Part shown: one piece after another, positions 52,186-64,000 of the stretch
Layout of the letters: the number at the start of each line of letters is the position of its first letter
Position numbering within the stretch: the first letter of the stretch is position 1
NCBI GenBank assembly: GCA_903813345.2
Contig: CAIIXF020000008.1
Location: forward strand, 17,962,822-18,026,821
From: Owenia fusiformis
Taxonomy: Eukaryota; Annelida; Polychaeta; Sabellida; Oweniidae
DNA length: 64,000 nt
Direction of reading: 5' to 3'
Notes under the pieces: generated by a model
The model's input: only the letters and a program-made list of their open reading frames with translations
What the model was told of the DNA's origin: nothing
Databases searched by the model: none
Program-made: the position numbers and the translations under genes

Positions 52186-54041
52186 TGATGAACCTAATTG
52201 TCATGCGCAATGGATGCTAATAAATGAGATAATTTTACTGGATCTTAAACCGCGATCTGTTCATAACAAAACCTGAATCTATTGTCTAGTAGATATTCAT
52301 CCGCCTTCGCATAATTAAATATACCACACATTTTTTCTATTTCATAATGATTAATTGGTTGTCCACCACAGTTTCCTATTTTTGATGCCGTTTTATCCTG
52401 GGTTTTCAAATTGTTTTTCATAAATAACTTATTTCTTCTCGTTTTGGAAAATGTCCGAACTTCAGATAGTTTCAATCCTGGTCAAATATAGTTCGGGGGT
52501 TGATGGTTGGTATATTATCATTGATTACTACCAAATGTCTTCACTCGGCTGGTGGGCGTTCTATGCAAGAGTAGTGATATTGTTCTTATATTCTTCGGGC
52601 GTTACATTAATGTACTTACAGAGTGATACAAAAAAAATTAAGCCCTCTATATTTGGAATAGCATTTGCAATAATGAAGGAATAAGTTCGCTTTTTGATTG
52701 CGTGTATAGTCACGGTGATAGTGTTCACTGCATGAAAGATCCGACTTTTAGTCGATCAATTCACCTTTTGGTTCATTGTTCATCTTCTTTGCAATTTTTA
52801 CCAAATAATCAAATCATTTTTGAAATGCTTAAAACACGTTATCCTCGAAGTATCCACAAATGATATCCAATTCCAAATGCCGATCTTTGTTCAAGAGTTG
52901 CATTTTTGTGTCTCTTCCTGTACACAATTAAAGACTATATGAATAAATGCTTACAGTTTATTGGAAAGAAGAATGCTTCCCCTCTTTCTGGCAAGATAAA
53001 GTCACATCTCTTTTGTCTCAATGTTCATCACTTCAAAGGTATGAGTTTTTGTGGAGGCGAACTCCAACATTGTAAATCTAATTGACAAATAGTGTATTAC
53101 ATGAAGCATAATGTCAAGAAACTTATAATATAAAAAGTCAACATGTTTATTCCATGTAGGCGAACTGTTTTCCTCCGACGCGGGGTTCCTCAGGTCAGTC
53201 TGGTCGAATTCCTTAATACGGAAGCTCCGTTTAAACTATTTCTAATAATTCAATTGAGATTGTTACAAGACAATTGTTGTAACAATTGTCACATGACCAC
53301 ACATCCCCGAGGGATATGCATTTACAAAGCCGGATATCCCCCACTCATATTGCCTGCATTCCTTGTTTATCGCCTTTGTGGGGAAGGTCACTGTCTGTAA
53401 GTCCAACACCTTAAGATGAAATACTTGTAAACAAGGACGGGTAGACTGTATTCTGTTTACTTGTTTCCGAAGGGAAATTTCACCAACTCATTATTTGAGG
53501 CAATTACCTACCCTTGATTTGACAGAATGTCTAGTTTTAATTATCTGGTCTTGATTTGCCGAAAATGATTTGAATGAGCAAAATCGGCAGAAACGAGGAA
53601 CAAGTATTTTGGAATCATCAGAAACAAATTCGTGCTGGGCTGTTTTTTGATAAGCAGGCAGATATCATCACATTGGTCGAAAGGGGATATCTGTGATTGA
53701 TTGAATGTGACTGGTTAAGGTACCAAACTTGACCATGAATAACACGTTAAACACATGGAAGCCATCAACATGTTCTCAAAGCGTTCATTATTGGGCAGAC
53801 GAGGTGAGAAGGTCAAGTCATGATTAGACCATTTATCTCGCATTTATCATGTTTCTGTTATATATGACAATTCGGTAATCAAACGAAATTCGATGTTAAA
53901 TGAACTCTTAATTAAAACCGTAATGCTGTATGTTTTAAGTCTGATGTTTTTGCTTGAAAATGTGACTTGATGAATTAATTTTGTATTGAAAGCAATTAGA
54001 CGTTGTACCTGCATGCATGTAGATGGAGTCTGTTTCAAAGT
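52186..54041. other. Intergenic stretch without a recognised gene
   Basis: Short open frames only; none resembles a known protein. A palindrome 'acaattgttgtaacaattgt' lies at 53271-53290. Confidence 0.45.
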
Positions 54042-54266
54042 ACTGGCGTATCCAAGGGGGGCCCTTGGATCGGCCCAGAAAAAAAATTGGGCCCAAGATT
54101 GTGTAGGGCCTCAATTAGTGGGCCTTTTTGGGCATTACTTGGCCTTTTCGGGCCTTTTTAGGCCATATTATCAAAAATGGGTCTTTAATTTTCAAAATTT
54201 AGACTTTGAATTTATGTCTGATTTGAAATTTGCTCCCCCTTGTCAGCTTCTGGATCCGCCAGTGAT
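54042..54266. mobile_element. Short non-autonomous element
   Basis: Inverted ends ACTGGCGTATCCAAGGGG and CTTCTGGATCCGCCAGT; the interior is rich in GGGCC(T/C) motifs. Related ends occur near 33520, and GGGCCC-rich related interiors near 62600. Confidence 0.6.
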
Positions 54267-54365
54267 ACTGTAGTATCGCATATCATAACAAGATATAGTT
54301 CGATCGTGACATGATGAATGCTCCTGAGGACATTAATTTTTGCTTTGGTGTGAGTCAGTCTGACT

Positions 54366-54467
54366 TTTTATGTCACCACCAGATATTGTGGTGGTCTCCC
54401 TTTTTTGACGGCGATCGGCGGATGGTGGTTGGCGGTTGGTGATCGGCGGTCGGCGTCTGTAACAAAT
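54366..54467 (+). repeat. Hairpin-ended dispersed repeat
   Basis: 'tttatgtcaccaccagatat' hairpin start followed by tandem GGCGGT/GATCGG units and 'cggcgtctgtaacaaa'. Confidence 0.7.
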
Positions 54468-54539
54468 TCTCACAACTTCTAATAATTTAACAAATAGTGT
54501 ACAGACTACAATTGTTTTCAAAATCATATACCGTACATG

Positions 54540-55400
54540 TTTTCAGAAGTTCAAATCTGACTTTATACGTAAGATTTGACCTTTAATGACCTTTTTCAAG
54601 GTCAAAAAGGTCTTTCTTCATCTTGCTTCAAATTGATCGATTTTTTCAAAATCATCTTTAAGTTATCAGAAGTTCAAAATCTGACTTAAGATTTGACCTT
54701 CAATGACCTTTTAAGGTCAAAAAGGTATTTTTTCAACTTGCTTCAAATTGACCAATTTTTTTCAAAATCATCTACAAATTCTCAACATTTCAAATCTGAC
54801 TATAGATTTGACCTTCAATGACATTCTCAGTTTGACTTTATATTTAAGATTTGACCTTCAATGACCTTTGCAAGGTCAAAAAAAGGTCAAAAGGTCTTTT
54901 TTCAACTTGTTTCAAATTGACCGATTATTTTCTAAAATCATCTATAAGTTATAGAAGGTTCAAATCTGACTTAAGATTTGAGATTTGACCTTCAATGACC
55001 TTTTCAATGTCAAAAAAGGTCAAAAAGGTCTTTTTTCAACTTGCTTCAAATTGACCAATTTTTTCAGAACCATCTACAACTTCATAACATTTCAAATCTG
55101 ACTCTAGATTTGACCTTCAATGACATTATCAAGGTCAAAATAGATTTGACCTTTAAGGATCTCCTCATGGTCAAAAAGGTCATTTTATCTTGCTTCAACA
55201 TTTTGTCGTGTGAATGCCTTGTTAAATATCTGTATTGAAGGTTAATGACAATCGCGATCGCCACAGAAGGTCAACTTATCTTAAAGATCAAATATCAATA
55301 TACGGATATATAAGCACTTCGATATATCATGAAGGTCTTCTGGAGTCATGGTAGGCCAAGATCAAGGTCATATCAAGGTCATATCAGGGTCAACTGCCAC
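54540..55400. repeat. Tandem repeat array dense in TGACCT/AGGTCA half-sites
   Basis: Six or more irregular copies of a ~100-bp unit: 'agatttgaccttcaatgacc', then TTTTCAAGGTCAAAAAGGTC, 'ttttcaacttgcttcaaatt', 'gaccaattttttcaaaatca'. The spacing TGACCT-N4-TGACCT recurs. 55265-55390 continues with AAGGTCA motifs without the full unit. Two units also occur at 39870-39960. Confidence 0.85.
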
Positions 55401-57242
55401 CATGATTATGTCACATCATTTCTGCAGTAGTAGTGTTCCCAGATGATGATTATGTCACATCATTTCTGCAGTTGTAGTGTTCTCAGATGTGAATCCTCTA
55501 TGGAAATCACCGTAGGTCAATGTTATAAGTAAAGGTCAATCAATAAATTCGTTAAATATAAGTATTTCATGTATTTGTGATTCCTGTCGTTTTAATGGGT
55601 GAACGTTTCAGTAAGACGATATCTTGAATGAAATGTCAAGGTTATTTAGAAGACCAAATTTTTCGATATTAAACGTCAATATAAGTTCAAAGGTTGCACA
55701 TTTAGCTATATTTATTTTAATTCCAATATTCTCAACATATTTACTAAGATGACAAAAAACTCCAAAATTTACATAAACTATCAATTTTATTTACAGTTCT
55801 ACAAAGCCATGCGATATTTACATTTACTTCGACAAAGGTAGAACCTACCAAAGAAAAAGTGAAGGAATAAGCAACGAACAGTATTTTCAATTAGGCAGTA
55901 GTATTTTCCCACTCAAAACCTCAATTATCTAAAATAAAAGTTGCCTGTTGAATGGTCAATGCAAATGGCCGGGGATATTTTTACCAATATCAAAGTTCTC
56001 ATTGTCTAATTTCCTGAATAGTATTTAGAAATGTGGATTTCTCAATTTTTTCAAAATAATATTTTCTATGGTTGATTCTCCCTTTATCCAATCTTGCAGC
56101 GACGTTTGATAAATACTACAGGATAATATGGATAAATGACTCAATCATATTTTCCAACATTCATGTTTAAAAGCAAAATATCTGTGCCACTCTATCTTTG
56201 AAATATTAAGTTCTAAATAATAAATTTTAGCCATAATATCTTGAAATAACGTGTTTTGATAAGAATGATAAGAAGCAATTACGGGCTGCACTTTCGCCAC
56301 TTATTCGTTAAAGCTAAACACCGGCAGTGTCCATTCATTTATTCCTCAACCTCACGACCTCCCGTTTATTATGTGTTCTACAATTAAATTATGCATAATT
56401 GCAACATGGATATTTAGCAAGATTATATACATGTATTAAAAGTATTGCTGATTAGTTATTAAATAATTACAATACTGCTGTTAATGTTTGAAGCTATGGC
56501 ACATTAATCATTATTATTTTATACAATAATGATGACATGAAAATCATGTACAATTAACTATCAACACGGAAACAAACTAGCCTCTTTACCAAAATGAAGA
56601 ACTACGCATTTATGTGTTACACAGTATGTTACACGATGTGTAGTAAATTACAAAATTCTCATTCAGATACAAAATTCTCATTTAAAGATGTCACCACATT
56701 CATAACATAACAAGTCAACAACAAAATTCTCATTTAAAGATGTCGCACACGCATCGTCACTGAAATTATGCAATGGTGCGTATATCAAAGATATATCCTT
56801 ATTATTACAGTCGGTATCTTTGGAAATGACGGTATAAATAACGTTTGCATATGAAATTATCAATATATCTACAGTAACAGCTGGGTGGATTGTAGGTTAC
56901 CAACACGACTTGGAACTAGAGGAGTCGAGAACGGAGTACTCTCATAGGATCTTCTCCCGACTCCATATGCTCAGGTCCCATAGCGCCACCTATAAAGTTA
57001 GAATGGGATAGCTGTCAAGTCAATGTGTAAGTATAATCTGATGCTGATGTGCTCAATTTGAATGAAACAAAACAACGCTTTATGAATGTTAGTCATGAAA
57101 AATATACCGGGTGGACGAAATGCATCTTACAATGCAAAATACATTGCACACTGTAAAGTGCAAAAACTATACTTTGACTAAACAAAATGTAATATAAAAG
57201 AACTATATATAGCAAGGAACTTTGACAGAAATGAGAAACCTA
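55401..57242. other. Stretch without a recognised gene
   Basis: 56655-56745 holds two copies of 'acaaaattctcatttaaaga'. 57106 begins a lone 'ccgggtggacgaaatgc' transposon-type terminus. The remainder is AT-rich. Confidence 0.45.
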
Positions 57243-57250
57243 TCATGTAC

Positions 57251-57793
57251 CTTTACAAATATGTTCTACGAAGAAATCTGTAAGTAAATAGAGATCTTTA
57301 TATGTGTCTACATTGTAGACGTGCTTATCAAGTGGGCAACTGGCAATCGCTTTCAACTCAACCGGATCTGCATGCGGGCCAATTCCGATGACAAACAGCT
57401 CAGCTCCTTCTTGCCGAGACTTCTGCGCATGCTCGAGGGTCTTCATCATATCGTCTGACTTCTTATCCATGATTACAATCCCTATCTTCTTACTCCCTGG
57501 CCTGCCTTGTTTCTGGAAGCTCTGTCTCATATGATGGGTCAACGCCTTCTTGTTGTTGGTGATGCCATTATCAAACTCTTGAAGGAGTTGACTTCTGGTT
57601 CGCTCCCCTAAGACGAACCCATCTCCACCCTCAGTGCATTCGTTGATGACCCCCACGTTGAGATGATGATCGCAGTCATCGATTGAGTTGACTATATTTT
57701 TCATAAACTGGACCAAGTTCATGTTATCTACCCCATGTGCGTGGTTGGAATCTATGACAAACTGGACATCTCTATCCTCTTGCAGTTCACATT
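57251..57793 (-). CDS. von Willebrand factor A domain exon (partial gene)
   Basis: Acceptor CGTTTCAG|AATGTGAAC and donor TGTAAAG|GTACAT give a 543-nt exon, phase 1-1, the usual exon pattern of extracellular VWA modules (collagen VI/XII, matrilin, cochlin-type). It opens with a Cys (ECELQEDRDVQFVID) and closes with a Cys (VEHICK), likely bridging the domain ends. The core strands are recognisable: VQFVID, IGIVIMD and ELFVIGIG. The metal site is damaged: DxSxS reads DSNHA, so metal-dependent ligand binding is unlikely. Flanking exons were not found; the upstream side runs into the assembly gap, so the gene is incomplete here. Confidence 0.75.
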
Positions 57794-58183
57794 CTGAAAC
57801 GAAGAAATGCGTGAATATATACAGTAGTGATTTAGTCCATGTTGAATTCATGCTTTTCAAGAAGTATTACATACAATGTGTTTTTCATGTTGCCCATTGT
57901 GATTTTTAGTAAATTGTCACATGTTTCTGTTTACAATGATTATAGTTATGTTTGGCGAAGTTTCATACAAAATCGTCTGAACCACATTCTGAGTAATCAA
58001 ATTAAGGATTGATAGATGGAACACCACAACCTATGTTAAAGCCAGACTGTTTCCTCCCACCAGTAGTCTATTCCAGAAGCGCCTTTGAACGGTTTTATCG
58101 AGCCAAGAGAAGGAAATACATCATAATTCATAAATGAACCTATCTCTGTGTTAATCTGAACCAAAAGAGGTTCATGCAGATAT
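57794..58183. other. Sequence between the VWA exon and the gap
   Basis: On the minus strand 58041-58183 is open up to the gap (…PSLGSIKPFKGASGIDYWWEE…) and could be part of an exon, but no splice site or family resemblance supports it. Confidence 0.25.
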
Positions 58184-58683
58184 NNNNNNNNNNNNNNNNN
58201 NNNNNNNNNNNNNNNNNNNNNNNNNNNNNNNNNNNNNNNNNNNNNNNNNNNNNNNNNNNNNNNNNNNNNNNNNNNNNNNNNNNNNNNNNNNNNNNNNNNN
58301 NNNNNNNNNNNNNNNNNNNNNNNNNNNNNNNNNNNNNNNNNNNNNNNNNNNNNNNNNNNNNNNNNNNNNNNNNNNNNNNNNNNNNNNNNNNNNNNNNNNN
58401 NNNNNNNNNNNNNNNNNNNNNNNNNNNNNNNNNNNNNNNNNNNNNNNNNNNNNNNNNNNNNNNNNNNNNNNNNNNNNNNNNNNNNNNNNNNNNNNNNNNN
58501 NNNNNNNNNNNNNNNNNNNNNNNNNNNNNNNNNNNNNNNNNNNNNNNNNNNNNNNNNNNNNNNNNNNNNNNNNNNNNNNNNNNNNNNNNNNNNNNNNNNN
58601 NNNNNNNNNNNNNNNNNNNNNNNNNNNNNNNNNNNNNNNNNNNNNNNNNNNNNNNNNNNNNNNNNNNNNNNNNNNNNNNNNNN
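58184..58683. other. Assembly gap (500 N)
   Basis: Exactly 500 N, a conventional placeholder length, so the real distance is unknown. Open frames across it are artefacts. Confidence 0.99.
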
Positions 58684-59204
58684 TAATCTTGGCAATTTGC
58701 ATAGCATCTTAGTAGTTGTTCATATCTTGACTGATCTGGCATCCAATGAATTTTCATATGCTAATAAAATGAGAATCGCATGCTTCAAATTAAAGATATT
58801 GCGTTTTTTATCATTTAGATTTTTTTTAAATCGTAACTTTTTTTTCACCAAGATCATTTCAAAAAGAAAGCTTCGAAAGTTTGATCAAAATTTGGACAAG
58901 ATTTATTGCTAGATTGTGATGTGATAGTTTGTATGAGATAGCTAATTGGACTTTAATTCTCGGTGGTCGGGATTGAGACATCAAAAGGGATAAGTGAAAG
59001 TTAGTGATGGTAAACTTGCTATATTTGCCAACTCAACTAAAATCATGTTCTGTAATGGCGAAGTTTGCAAACTTATCCGTGTAAACATTTGGCTAAATGC
59101 GGAGTAAACATGTAAATATTGAATGAAATAGGCATGGTCTCCCCCCGTTACCCCTCTAATGACCGAACAATCAAGAACAAGACTACCAAACAATCTTGAA
59201 GTAG

Positions 59205-59375
59205 AGTGATGAGCAAAATACCAAACTATGACCAAAATACCAAGTGATGGCAAATAAAACGAAGACCAATATACCAAGTGATAAGTAAAATATCAAGTGA
59301 TGGCCAAAGTACCAAATGATGACCAAAATGCCAAGTGATGCCAAGATACCAACAAATACAAAAATACCAAAAGTC
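59205..59375. repeat. Minisatellite, ~23-25-bp unit
   Basis: Six to seven irregular copies of 'ccaagtgatggccaaaata' in direct orientation. Confidence 0.75.
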
Positions 59376-59480
59376 TCGATGTAAATATCAAATGTCAAAA
59401 AAGTATTTTGAACTGACACACATTCTTGAATGTCAATTTAAAAAATCGGATGCACCCAATACTCAGCAGAGTAACATTTA

Positions 59481-60009
59481 CACTGGTGATCCACTCGATT
59501 ACGCTGGTTACCAAAACGAACCGTTTTGGTAACAAAATGTCGGAACGTCGAAGGCACGATTTTTTTCCTTATTTCACGCGTTGTAGGCAGAATCCCCACG
59601 ACATTTTTTCTCACAACGTGCATCAGTATGCATGTTTTAGAAAATGTACATGTTTGCAAAAAATAGCTCAGAGGACAACAGAATCGTCGATTTACTTCCT
59701 CACTTAAGTTACATAAACGGTTTTTCGAAAAACAGTTAAGATCTGCACTTTTAACCCAAACCGTTTATGTAGCTTAAGTGAGGAAGTAAATCGACGATTC
59801 TGTTGTCTTCTGAACTATTTTTTCGCTAACATGCACATTTTCTAAAACATATGATACTGATGCACGTTGTGAGAAAAAACGTCGTGGGAATTCTGCCTAC
59901 AACGTGTAAAAAAAGGAAACGAGAAAAATCATACCTTCCGGATGTTCCGACATTTTGTTACCAAAACGAACCGTTCTGGTAACCAGCGTAATCGAGTGGA
60001 TCACCAGTG
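59481..60009. mobile_element. Foldback element with ATTTA duplication
   Basis: Almost fully palindromic over 529 bp. Ends CACTGGTGATCCACTCGATT and its complement; ATTTA on both sides (59476-59480 and 60010-60014). Near the ends a second palindrome, TTACCAAAACG...CGTTTTGGTAA, is present. No coding sequence. Confidence 0.85.
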
Positions 60010-63000
60010 ATTTATCTATATGAAAAAATGAGAAAAGCAAAAAATATCCAGCCGGGAAAATCGAAACAGTTCAATTAAAGATATGCCTTTTTGTTTCTAT
60101 TCAACTGCATACCTTATGATTATATAGTATGATGCGTGCATCCGGGTTTGTATGGCAGTGGTTCCACATATGTTTAAGGACCACTATAGTGTGACTCCAA
60201 TTCATCACTCACTTGTACAGATGGGATGACCTTGTTGTTTCACTGTTAATTATATCGCTATTACAACTATACGAGACAATTGAGACTCTAATTCGCCAAG
60301 ATTATCAATGAGGAGGATTGTCACGCGAGGTTATGACTGAATGTCAAAGTGCCAGTTTGTAAAATGGAAACTTCCTTTCAAATGATCGTTTATATCTTTG
60401 AGGGCAATTATCATTAAACAAGTGAATTAGCACGAAGCTGCCAGAAGAAATCTGTTCCGAAAGAGCTATCAGAATTTCATACATTCATAGGCGGCCTACC
60501 CCCTGGAATGAGTACTCCTGAAGGTCGTTAGTAACAGAAAAGGTAAAACAACGAGACAAATAAAATCTCTACCCTATTTCCGTGGATTCCTGGGGTATGA
60601 ATTGAAAGAAAAACACCGAAGTAGCGAAGAGAGTGGCTGGCGGAACAGAGTGGAGAGGTTGATATATCCCCAGGGGGTCTTCTTGGAGATTTTTGGGTTA
60701 TATTGAAAAATCTATTGTTTTATTTTGCGTCGGTATTATATACCCTAAATAATAGTCAAGCAAGCAAGCAAACAAACAAACAAGCAAGCAAAAATCCTTA
60801 GCCGCCCGCGCAATTTGTTAGTGGTATCAACTCATGCATTGAGCAGTCTATGTTATCCCAAATCTCATCTTCATGAGCTCAAATGGATTTCATTTTTCAA
60901 TCGAGTGCTCCATTTTAATTTACGTTGCAATCAATAATGACAACAGGATGATTAGGAGTAAAAAATCTTAGTTTTCTGACAGGAGGTCATGGATGCGCAC
61001 CTAGCAAGATTTATTGTCTGCCTCCATTGTAATTAACTTTCATTTTTATTGACTCAAAACTGAAAACCACTGTCACAATTCAATCATTTTTCAACCTTAA
61101 GTAATCACCGATGGCATGCAACGTTGGACAATATCTCCACCCAACGCAACCTCTTATCACGGATATCATGAACGAGGCGACGTACATGCGCGACCGCGAG
61201 CAAAACGCAATGGTAAAGTATCAATATATTCAAACAATGAGAGACACAATTGGAATCAAATAAAAGAAATGATTTGCAGTTGTCAATATTTTTCTAAATG
61301 ATGATAATTGGTCCACCGTATGTTCATTGCAGGCGAAAACACCAATTGTAAGGAACTGCCACCACGAAATAACCTCAAAGAGAGGCCAATTAGTTAGATC
61401 TCAAATCGTGTTCTATGAGCTCTATTCCCAAATGCTAAATTAATGATCGGATAATTAGGATTCGATATTTGATTACGCGGAACTGGTAGGTGAGTTCCGT
61501 AGTCAACGGTTTGTGCTTTGAGATCTCTGGTGGTCACCTCGTACCCCGAGGGAGGTTTTTGCTGTGTCGGTACTAATTGCCTACCAATATTGTGGCCGGT
61601 CGGGGGTAGCCCTGTTGTCATGAGCCTAATTAGTTTTCACCCAGTTGCGGTAGGTATCGTCTAAATGAACTGAAAGGGGCTAAACTGGGATGTTTGTATC
61701 ATGTGAGCCCCAAGAAAGACGCTCTTTCAAAGCAATCAGATCGAACCTCAAAGGCCTCCCGATGGGCGACTTTACAAGTGGATTTTTACTCTCTATGATT
61801 GCATTGTCCAGTCCAATGACCCATCGCACCTGGCCCACGTGCAGTCTCCAAATATTGCAAACGCCATTGTTAAGATGGCTGAAACAATAAAAGAGCAAAC
61901 ATCTCGTGCCCCAAGTTGGATGTCATCACAATAATGAAATAAACTCACAGGGGTGACATTCGACAACGTACACTACCAAATCAATCTAGCCCGGATCAAC
62001 CCATTATGGTGTTCAATCTTTTTCAATCTGATACAGTATTGTGACTGCCTTTTGTAAAATCTATCAAAATGAGCTGAACAAAGGGAGACATCATGCTCAT
62101 CCACCTTGGCACGGATAGAAAAAACTGAACCCCATGAAAAGACCCATTCTGATACTCATCACACGTTTCTGTCTTTCATGTTTCTAGAACATTTAATAAA
62201 AGGCCATGATTTCTCATGATGGAAAATACAACATTAGATCAATGCATCATCGCTACAGACAGTTGATTTGAAACAAGACCCTACGCAACAAGATATTCCG
62301 TAGAACAATGACCATACAATGGGAGAAAATGAGACATCACAGCAAGTAGCTGAACCATATTGTCATGAAGGTAATCAAGAGTCTGACATTGTTACCCCGT
62401 GATTTCACTCAATTACCTACCGTATTACACTCAAAGAATTGCTTAAATACCATGTGAACACATCACCATCAAAGACCACCAAAAGATACAGGAAGTCTTA
62501 CCCAATACACGGGGGGGGGGGGGGGGGGGTATTTCAAATGAGAAAACAATTTTTGGGCCCCAAAATCAAAAAATATTTCGAAAATTCAAGACCCGTTCTT
62601 TGATAATTTTGTCTAAAAAGGCTCATTAAAGGCCAAGTGATGCCCAAAAGGCCCACGAATTGAGGCCCTACAAAATTTTTGTTTGGGTCCTATAAAATAG
62701 AAATAATGTTTGAAAACATCTTGGACTTTTTCCAGGGAGTTGGAGCCAGTGAAACCTTGTGAATCAAGACGGGTTGTCATTGGAAATTTTCAGATTGACT
62801 TAATTAATGGCAAAAAACAGGTGGAATGATTTTTTAAGAGCCAATGTACAATCAATTTCTCGCCTCTCAAACTTATCTTGTTTCTATTGTAGGATTAAGA
62901 CGTAGGGGAAATATACCGCGAAATAACAATTCACCATTATAAGTGGCAAAATTTAAAATTCAGTTTTCCTGATGGTATTTTATGTTCCCATAGAAACCCT

Positions 63001-63936
63001 TACAACAATGATATATGAATGGTCATGTTATGAAATTTTAAAAATAAGTCAAAAAACAATAAACATAACAAAACAAATCGCTGAAACATCTGCAACATAA
63101 AAATTCAAATTCATGCTCACTTTCATATCAACCTTGAAATCGTTGGTACATATTATTATAAAAACTATAATTTTCGTTTCGAAAGTTTTCGGTTAGAACG
63201 ACGGATGAGTAGGAGGTTCAGGTGTGTCGATATTTTAATAAAATTAATTTAACCTCCCATATGTTTCGATGCTCCTACTCGAGGGACCTTCCTTCCTATT
63301 CACACCTCAAGAGACCCTTCAATGCCAATACTGGAGATGACTGGCGTAAAATTAATTTCTTAACCCTGGTCGCTGTATAGAGTAATGAAAGCAAAAAGAA
63401 ATAACTGTAAAAAGCTTTTCAATGAAAAATAATTATAAACAGCATTTGTAGCATAAGGTAGATTGCTAGCCTTTTATTTAGTACGTGGCACTACCCACTC
63501 CAGTGGCATTCAATTCAGGGCTTTTCTAGTTTCTTGAACGCTTCACGTTTGTCCCCTTGTCTTAAATGCCCCCATTGAGCTAATCCGTGTTAAGTGGTAT
63601 GGCGAAATTGAATGTGATATCATTATACTAAATGAAATGAAAATGTAAAGGTAGAAAGTCAGGTATTACTTTTTTAGCAAACAGAAGAGAGAAATTGCTT
63701 CAATGTCAATTGTTTCCAATGTCTTTATCAATTGATAAAATAAAAAATAAAATATCTGATGGATATCATAATATGATAATTGTGTAAAACCATGGTCCAT
63801 GTAAAACACATTCAACAAAATTTTGGGATTGTTTTAAAACACAGAAACTTCACTTGTTATAATGAGTTCGAACTGCACAACGCAGCACTAACTTACACAA
63901 CACAACACTACACTACACTACAATACAAGCGGGAAT
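60010..63936. other. Stretch without a recognised gene
   Basis: Contains a (CAAG/CAAA)n tract at 60752-60792 and a G run at 62511-62529. 62560-62700 is a GGGCCC-rich repeat like those near 33500 and 54100. 61390-61900 has more balanced base composition and two short minus-strand open frames (61394-61621, 61680-61898) with no recognised family or splice support. Confidence 0.4.
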
Positions 63937-64000
63937 ACAAGGCATGCAAAATGTCACCACCTGTCATTTGTTACATATGCCGAACTTCGAACGTCAACCG
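63937..64000 (-). repeat. Hairpin-ended dispersed repeat, cut by window end
   Basis: 'acaaggcatgcaaaatgtca' and 'cacctgtcatttgttacata' match the family; the hairpin end would lie beyond the window. Confidence 0.75.

Noticed and set aside
58036-58757. Long open frames across 58184-58683
   Set aside because: They consist mainly of N and have no sequence support.
61116-61898. Possible small gene in the less AT-rich segment near 61.1-61.9 kb
   Set aside because: Frames of 61-75 codons on both strands, no splice sites that join them, no recognised domain.

Overview
The window is animal nuclear DNA: AT-rich, intron-bearing, crowded with DNA transposons, and carrying one 500-N assembly gap (58184-58683). 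A complete serum response factor gene, an invertebrate-type sarcoplasmic calcium-binding protein, an NNP-family (nitrate porter-like) transporter and many Tc1/mariner relics point to a marine invertebrate. An echinoderm or hemichordate is my best guess, but nothing in the sequence fixes the species.

Layout: (1) 3518-4138 (+), an intronless four-EF-hand protein between two tandem-repeat blocks. (2) 6590-8618 (-), a three-exon NNP/MFS transporter of 542 residues. (3) 13952-37721 (-), a nine-exon SRF gene of about 501 residues. All its exon phases join cleanly, and its introns hold most of the mobile elements. (4) 39338-46961 (+), a four-exon TMEM160-like membrane protein, head-to-head with SRF across a 1.6-kb intergenic region that contains a palindromic foldback element. 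(5) 49257-52107 (-), a two-exon carotenoid oxygenase-family protein with a predicted signal peptide. (6) 57251-57793 (-), one phase 1-1 exon encoding a von Willebrand A domain, next to the gap. The remainder (1-3500, 8.7-13.9 kb, 28-36 kb, 52-57 kb, 60-64 kb) is repeats and sequence in which I recognise no gene.

The most informative part is the mobile DNA, because several elements come with their own unoccupied paralogous site in the window. Two ~390-bp elements sit exactly between AAA and TTT/TTY with no target duplication, the behaviour described for Spy transposons. Two 490-bp elements with 26-bp inverted ends and TTAA duplications carry an internal tRNA-Ala-like sequence with a perfect B box. 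A 3.8-kb foldback in SRF intron 2 is bounded by a TTA duplication and has an empty counterpart near 29.9 kb. A 2.7-kb Tc1-like foldback in the TMEM160-like gene carries a different later insertion in each arm.

SRF shows several possible RNA-level controls: three in-frame tandem 3' splice sites before exon 8, a 78-nt phase 1-1 exon followed by a (U)GCAUG-rich array, a NAGNAG acceptor, and a hairpin-ended repeat lying 15-60 nt downstream of four of its eight 5' splice sites. A CArG-box cluster lies 0.25-0.36 kb upstream of its start codon.
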